This document shows, piece after piece, positions 62,058-64,000 of a stretch of DNA of 64,000 bases (its first letter is position 1; every line of letters begins with the position of its first letter). Both the position numbers and the translations under genes were made by a program. Origin of the DNA: Desulfitobacterium_A sp035539115 (GTDB lineage: Bacteria; Bacillota; Desulfitobacteriia; Desulfitobacteriales; Desulfitobacteriaceae); contig NZ_DATLJA010000029.1 in NCBI RefSeq assembly GCF_035539115.1, forward strand, positions 62,001 to 126,000, written 5' to 3'. Below the pieces are notes generated by a model. It was given only the letters and a program-made list of their open reading frames with translations. It was not told where the DNA came from and made no database searches.

Positions 62058-62630
62058 ATGAAACGCGCATTATTAATCGGCAATTCCCGGCAAATTTCAG
62101 AACTTAGAACAGTAATTCCCTTAGCAAATTACCAGGCTATCGCTACGACCTCCAGCGGGATTGAGGCTTTACGTCTACTTCATCGTTTTGAACCCGAATT
62201 AGTGATTATGACCTGGAATATTCTTGGTCTAAGTGCCTTTGATTTGTTGCAAAGCATTCTAACCCAGCAGCTTTGTCCAGTCATCGTCGCCATTTCCCAA
62301 GAAGATATTAATGCTTTACCTGAAATTATTAAGTCAAATGCGCATTATGTGCTTGTGCAACCCCTTCGCGCCTTTGATTTAATAACTGCCGTACTCTATA
62401 CTGAACATCATTTTTTGCAAGAACAAGAGGCCCAGAAAAAAATAACCCGTTTAGAGGATGACTTGAAAATACGCAAGATTCACTACCAAGCGCTACTCAC
62501 GGTCATTCAAAAAACAGGGCTCGACGAAAAAACTGCCTATCGAAAGATCCAACAATATGCAATGTCGAAGAGAAAGACTTTATCTTCTGTCTCGATGGAG
62601 ATACTCAAAGGAAATTGGTTACCTGACTAA
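62058..62630 (+). CDS. ANTAR-domain protein with degenerate receiver
   Basis: A 190-residue protein. Residues 1-120 have the receiver fold but the acid pair is N9-S10, the phospho-acceptor position is T52 (LVIMTWNI) and the conserved Lys is Q102 (LVQPL), so it cannot be phosphorylated in the usual way. A coiled-coil linker (EQEAQKKITRLEDDL) leads to a C-terminal ANTAR domain (LLTVIQKTGLDEKTAYRKIQ), which binds RNA antiterminator hairpins. Its start is five bases after the membrane protein gene. A terminator follows directly. The domain call is good; the regulated RNA is unknown. Confidence 0.85.
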   Translation: MKRALLIGNSRQISELRTVIPLANYQAIATTSSGIEALRLLHRFEPELVIMTWNILGLSAFDLLQSILTQQLCPVIVAISQEDINALPEIIKSNAHYVLVQPLRAFDLITAVLYTEHHFLQEQEAQKKITRLEDDLKIRKIHYQALLTVIQKTGLDEKTAYRKIQQYAMSKRKTLSSVSMEILKGNWLPD

Positions 62631-62656
62631 AAAAGAGCCCGAAGGCTCTTTTATTT
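62631..62656 (+). terminator. Terminator after the ANTAR gene
   Basis: AAAAGAGCC CGAA GGCTCTTTT is a perfect stem-loop with a GNRA-like loop and a T-rich tail, starting at the base after the stop codon. Confidence 0.9.
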
Positions 62657-62808
62657 TACTAACAGAAAGTATAAGTTTGGAGGCAGATAGTATAAGTGCA
62701 ACCAGCGGCTTTCGTTCTCCTACGATGCAAGTGGTTAAGTCCGGCAGGATAAGGCAACTAGGCATACCACCTTCGCTAGGGTTTGGTGCTAGCCAAGTTT
62801 TCTTTACT
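62649..62808 (+). repeat. Dispersed structured repeat, copy C (longer variant)
   Basis: It shares the first ~50 bases (CTAACAGAAAGTATAA, GCAGATAGTATAAGTGCAAC) and the end (GCCAAGTTTTCTTTACT) with copies A and B, but carries a different and longer middle of about 90 bases. Confidence 0.72.
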
Positions 62809-63811
62809 AAAGTTGGCGTCCAACCCATTCAACTAAGTCGAGGACTCGGCAGGAATATCCCCATTCATTGTCATACCACGCTAAGACTTTTAATAGATTA
62901 TCCTTCATTACCATCGTCGATAGCCCGTCGACGATCGAAGAGGCGGAACTGCCATTAAAATCACTAGAGACAAGTGGAAGCTCAGTGTAATCCAAAATAC
63001 CCTCAAGTGAACCTCGACTTGCGTCTCTAAAAGCGGCATTAACTTCTTCCCGAGTGGTCGCTTTCTCAACTTCAAGCACTAAATCCACCACTGAAACATT
63101 CGGCGTAGGAACTCGCATCGAAAATCCATTAAGTTTACCCGCCAATTCCGGTAAAACTAAGGCCACCGCTTTGGCCGCACCCGTTGTCGTTGGAATAATA
63201 TTTAGGCCTGCAGCCCGCGCTCTGCGAAAATCTTTATGAGATACATCTAATATTTTTTGATCATTAGTATAAGAATGAACTGTCGTCATGAATCCACGTT
63301 TAATATGAAAGGCCTCATTTAAAACTTTAGCGACAGGAGCCAAACAATTCGTAGTACAGGAGGCATTGGAAATCACATGATGAATCGAGGGATCATAACT
63401 CTGTTCATTAACTCCCATCACAATGGTGACATCTTCCTCTTTACCGGGAGCAGTTATAACTACTTTTTTGGCCCCATTTAGAATATGTTTGCGACAAGCA
63501 GGGCCGTTATTAAATTTTCCACTGGATTCAATGACTACATCAACGCCTAGGTCTCCCCAAGGAATATCAGCGGGGTCAGTATGAGAAACAACGTTAATCA
63601 TCTGATTGTCAATCCGAAACCCGCCCTCCGTATATTCAACCTTTCCAGGGAAAACTCCATGAACAGAATCATATTTGAGTAAGTGGGGTAGGATTTCCCC
63701 TGTTGTTCGGTTATTAACTGCCACGATTTCTAAATTCTCGCGGCCATAAGCTGCTCTTAGAACATTTCTTCCAATTCGGCCAAATCCATTAATACCCACA
63801 CGTATTGCCAA
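62807..63811 (-). CDS. gap: Glyceraldehyde-3-phosphate dehydrogenase, type I
   Basis: The 334-residue glycolytic enzyme. It has the NAD-binding GINGFGRIGRNVLRA, the catalytic cysteine in SNASCTTNCLAPVAKVL, TVHSYTNDQK and WYDNEWGYSCRVLDL. The start codon is TTG at 63811 after AAGGGGTG. Length is the family norm. It runs convergent to the ANTAR gene, and copy C of the repeat overlaps its 3' end by two bases. The gene for phosphoglycerate kinase is not adjacent downstream as in many Firmicutes. Confidence 0.96.
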   Translation of the reverse strand: MAIRVGINGFGRIGRNVLRAAYGRENLEIVAVNNRTTGEILPHLLKYDSVHGVFPGKVEYTEGGFRIDNQMINVVSHTDPADIPWGDLGVDVVIESSGKFNNGPACRKHILNGAKKVVITAPGKEEDVTIVMGVNEQSYDPSIHHVISNASCTTNCLAPVAKVLNEAFHIKRGFMTTVHSYTNDQKILDVSHKDFRRARAAGLNIIPTTTGAAKAVALVLPELAGKLNGFSMRVPTPNVSVVDLVLEVEKATTREEVNAAFRDASRGSLEGILDYTELPLVSSDFNGSSASSIVDGLSTMVMKDNLLKVLAWYDNEWGYSCRVLDLVEWVGRQL

Positions 63812-63852
63812 TTACCGCACCCCTTTTCTTTAATGGTATTTCATGCATAATT

Positions 63853-63881
63853 ATCTTAGCATTTTTTTAAGTATGACACAA
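63853..63881 (-). promoter_or_regulatory. Possible sigma-A promoter of gap
   Basis: On the minus strand TTGTGT and TAAGAT are separated by 17 bases, about 40 bases before the TTG start. The rest of the window to 64000 shows no gene. Confidence 0.45.
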
Positions 63882-64000
63882 TTACTTTTTATGCATTACT
63901 TTATTCCTTAAGTAATTTTATTGTGACATACTTTAAATCAAGAAATAACCATTATACAAACTTTTTATCTGAGCCTGAATGAGGTACAATAATGATATTA

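Noticed and set aside
62557..62958. Plus-strand open frame across repeat copy C
   Set aside because: It overlaps the ANTAR gene end, a terminator, the repeat and the antisense of gap; its composition is not protein-like.

Overview
The window looks like the chromosome of a spore-forming, anaerobic, low-to-mid GC Firmicute of the Desulfosporosinus/Desulfitobacterium type (Peptococcaceae in the broad sense). The evidence is a complete acetyl-CoA synthase/CO dehydrogenase cluster (acsA, acsB, acsC, acsV, acsF, acsD, acsE and a CooC ATPase), sporulation-type genes (a SigH-like sigma factor, CotF-like and LysM proteins), an RNA-degradation/replication gene set typical of Firmicutes, many strong AGGAGG ribosome sites and several TTG starts. 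The genus is an inference from gene content, not from a marker gene. No phage, insertion sequence, rRNA or CRISPR array was seen.

Layout. 1-3.6 kb: 3' part of addA. 3.7-6.6 kb (minus): ABC importer of the ABC_sub_bind/TrpXYZ type. 6.9-9.5 kb: a Met-rich LysM protein, then a GntR-type regulator with an ABC-2 exporter. 9.6-10.9 kb: a conserved unknown protein and two tandem tiny hydrophobic peptides. 11.3-19.6 kb: a Tad/Flp pilus locus (pilin, prepilin peptidase, TadE, TadG, CpaB, CpaE, CpaF, TadB, TadC, DUF192). 19.6-25.1 kb: M18 aminopeptidase, GNAT, a possible 34-residue peptide gene with its own promoter and terminator, DegV protein and phosphoglucomutase. 25.3-28.9 kb: dnaJ-like and clpB. 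29.1-32.0 kb: LpdD-like plus UbiD-family decarboxylase and a DUF2007-like protein. 32.0-33.9 kb: DivIVA-domain protein, CotF-like pair, SigH-like sigma factor. 34.0-37.8 kb (minus): ribD-ribE-ribBA-ribH under an FMN riboswitch. 37.9-40.0 kb: GNAT, tRNA-Pro(CGG), a frameshifted degV copy and a truncated NUDIX remnant. 40.4-51.7 kb: the Wood-Ljungdahl carbonyl-branch operon. 51.8-56.5 kb: an unrecognised protein, DegS/DegU-type two-component system, beta-CASP metallohydrolase. 56.5-64 kb: HD protein, DnaD and DnaC/DnaI-like primosome genes, several unknown membrane or exported proteins, a PHP phosphatase, an ANTAR protein with a degenerate receiver, and gapdh.

How the genes work together. The acs operon encodes the enzyme complex that reduces CO2 to CO, takes a methyl group from methyl-tetrahydrofolate through AcsE and the corrinoid protein AcsCD, and condenses both with CoA on AcsB; CooC and AcsF are the predicted nickel-insertion ATPases and AcsV the reductive activator of the corrinoid protein. 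The methyl-branch folate enzymes are not in this window. The rib operon makes riboflavin under FMN control. The Tad locus builds a type IVb pilus without a secretin, as expected of a monoderm.

The most notable unexplained signals are: a strong intrinsic terminator that ends directly at the ribosome site of the SigH-like gene behind the rib operon; a perfect hairpin before the prepilin peptidase gene whose 3' arm can alternatively pair with the start of the gene around its ribosome site; a three-copy structured intergenic repeat family; an ANTAR protein with all receiver catalytic residues lost; and a palindromic operator candidate before the dnaJ-clpB promoter. I found no complete system that I can call novel with confidence.
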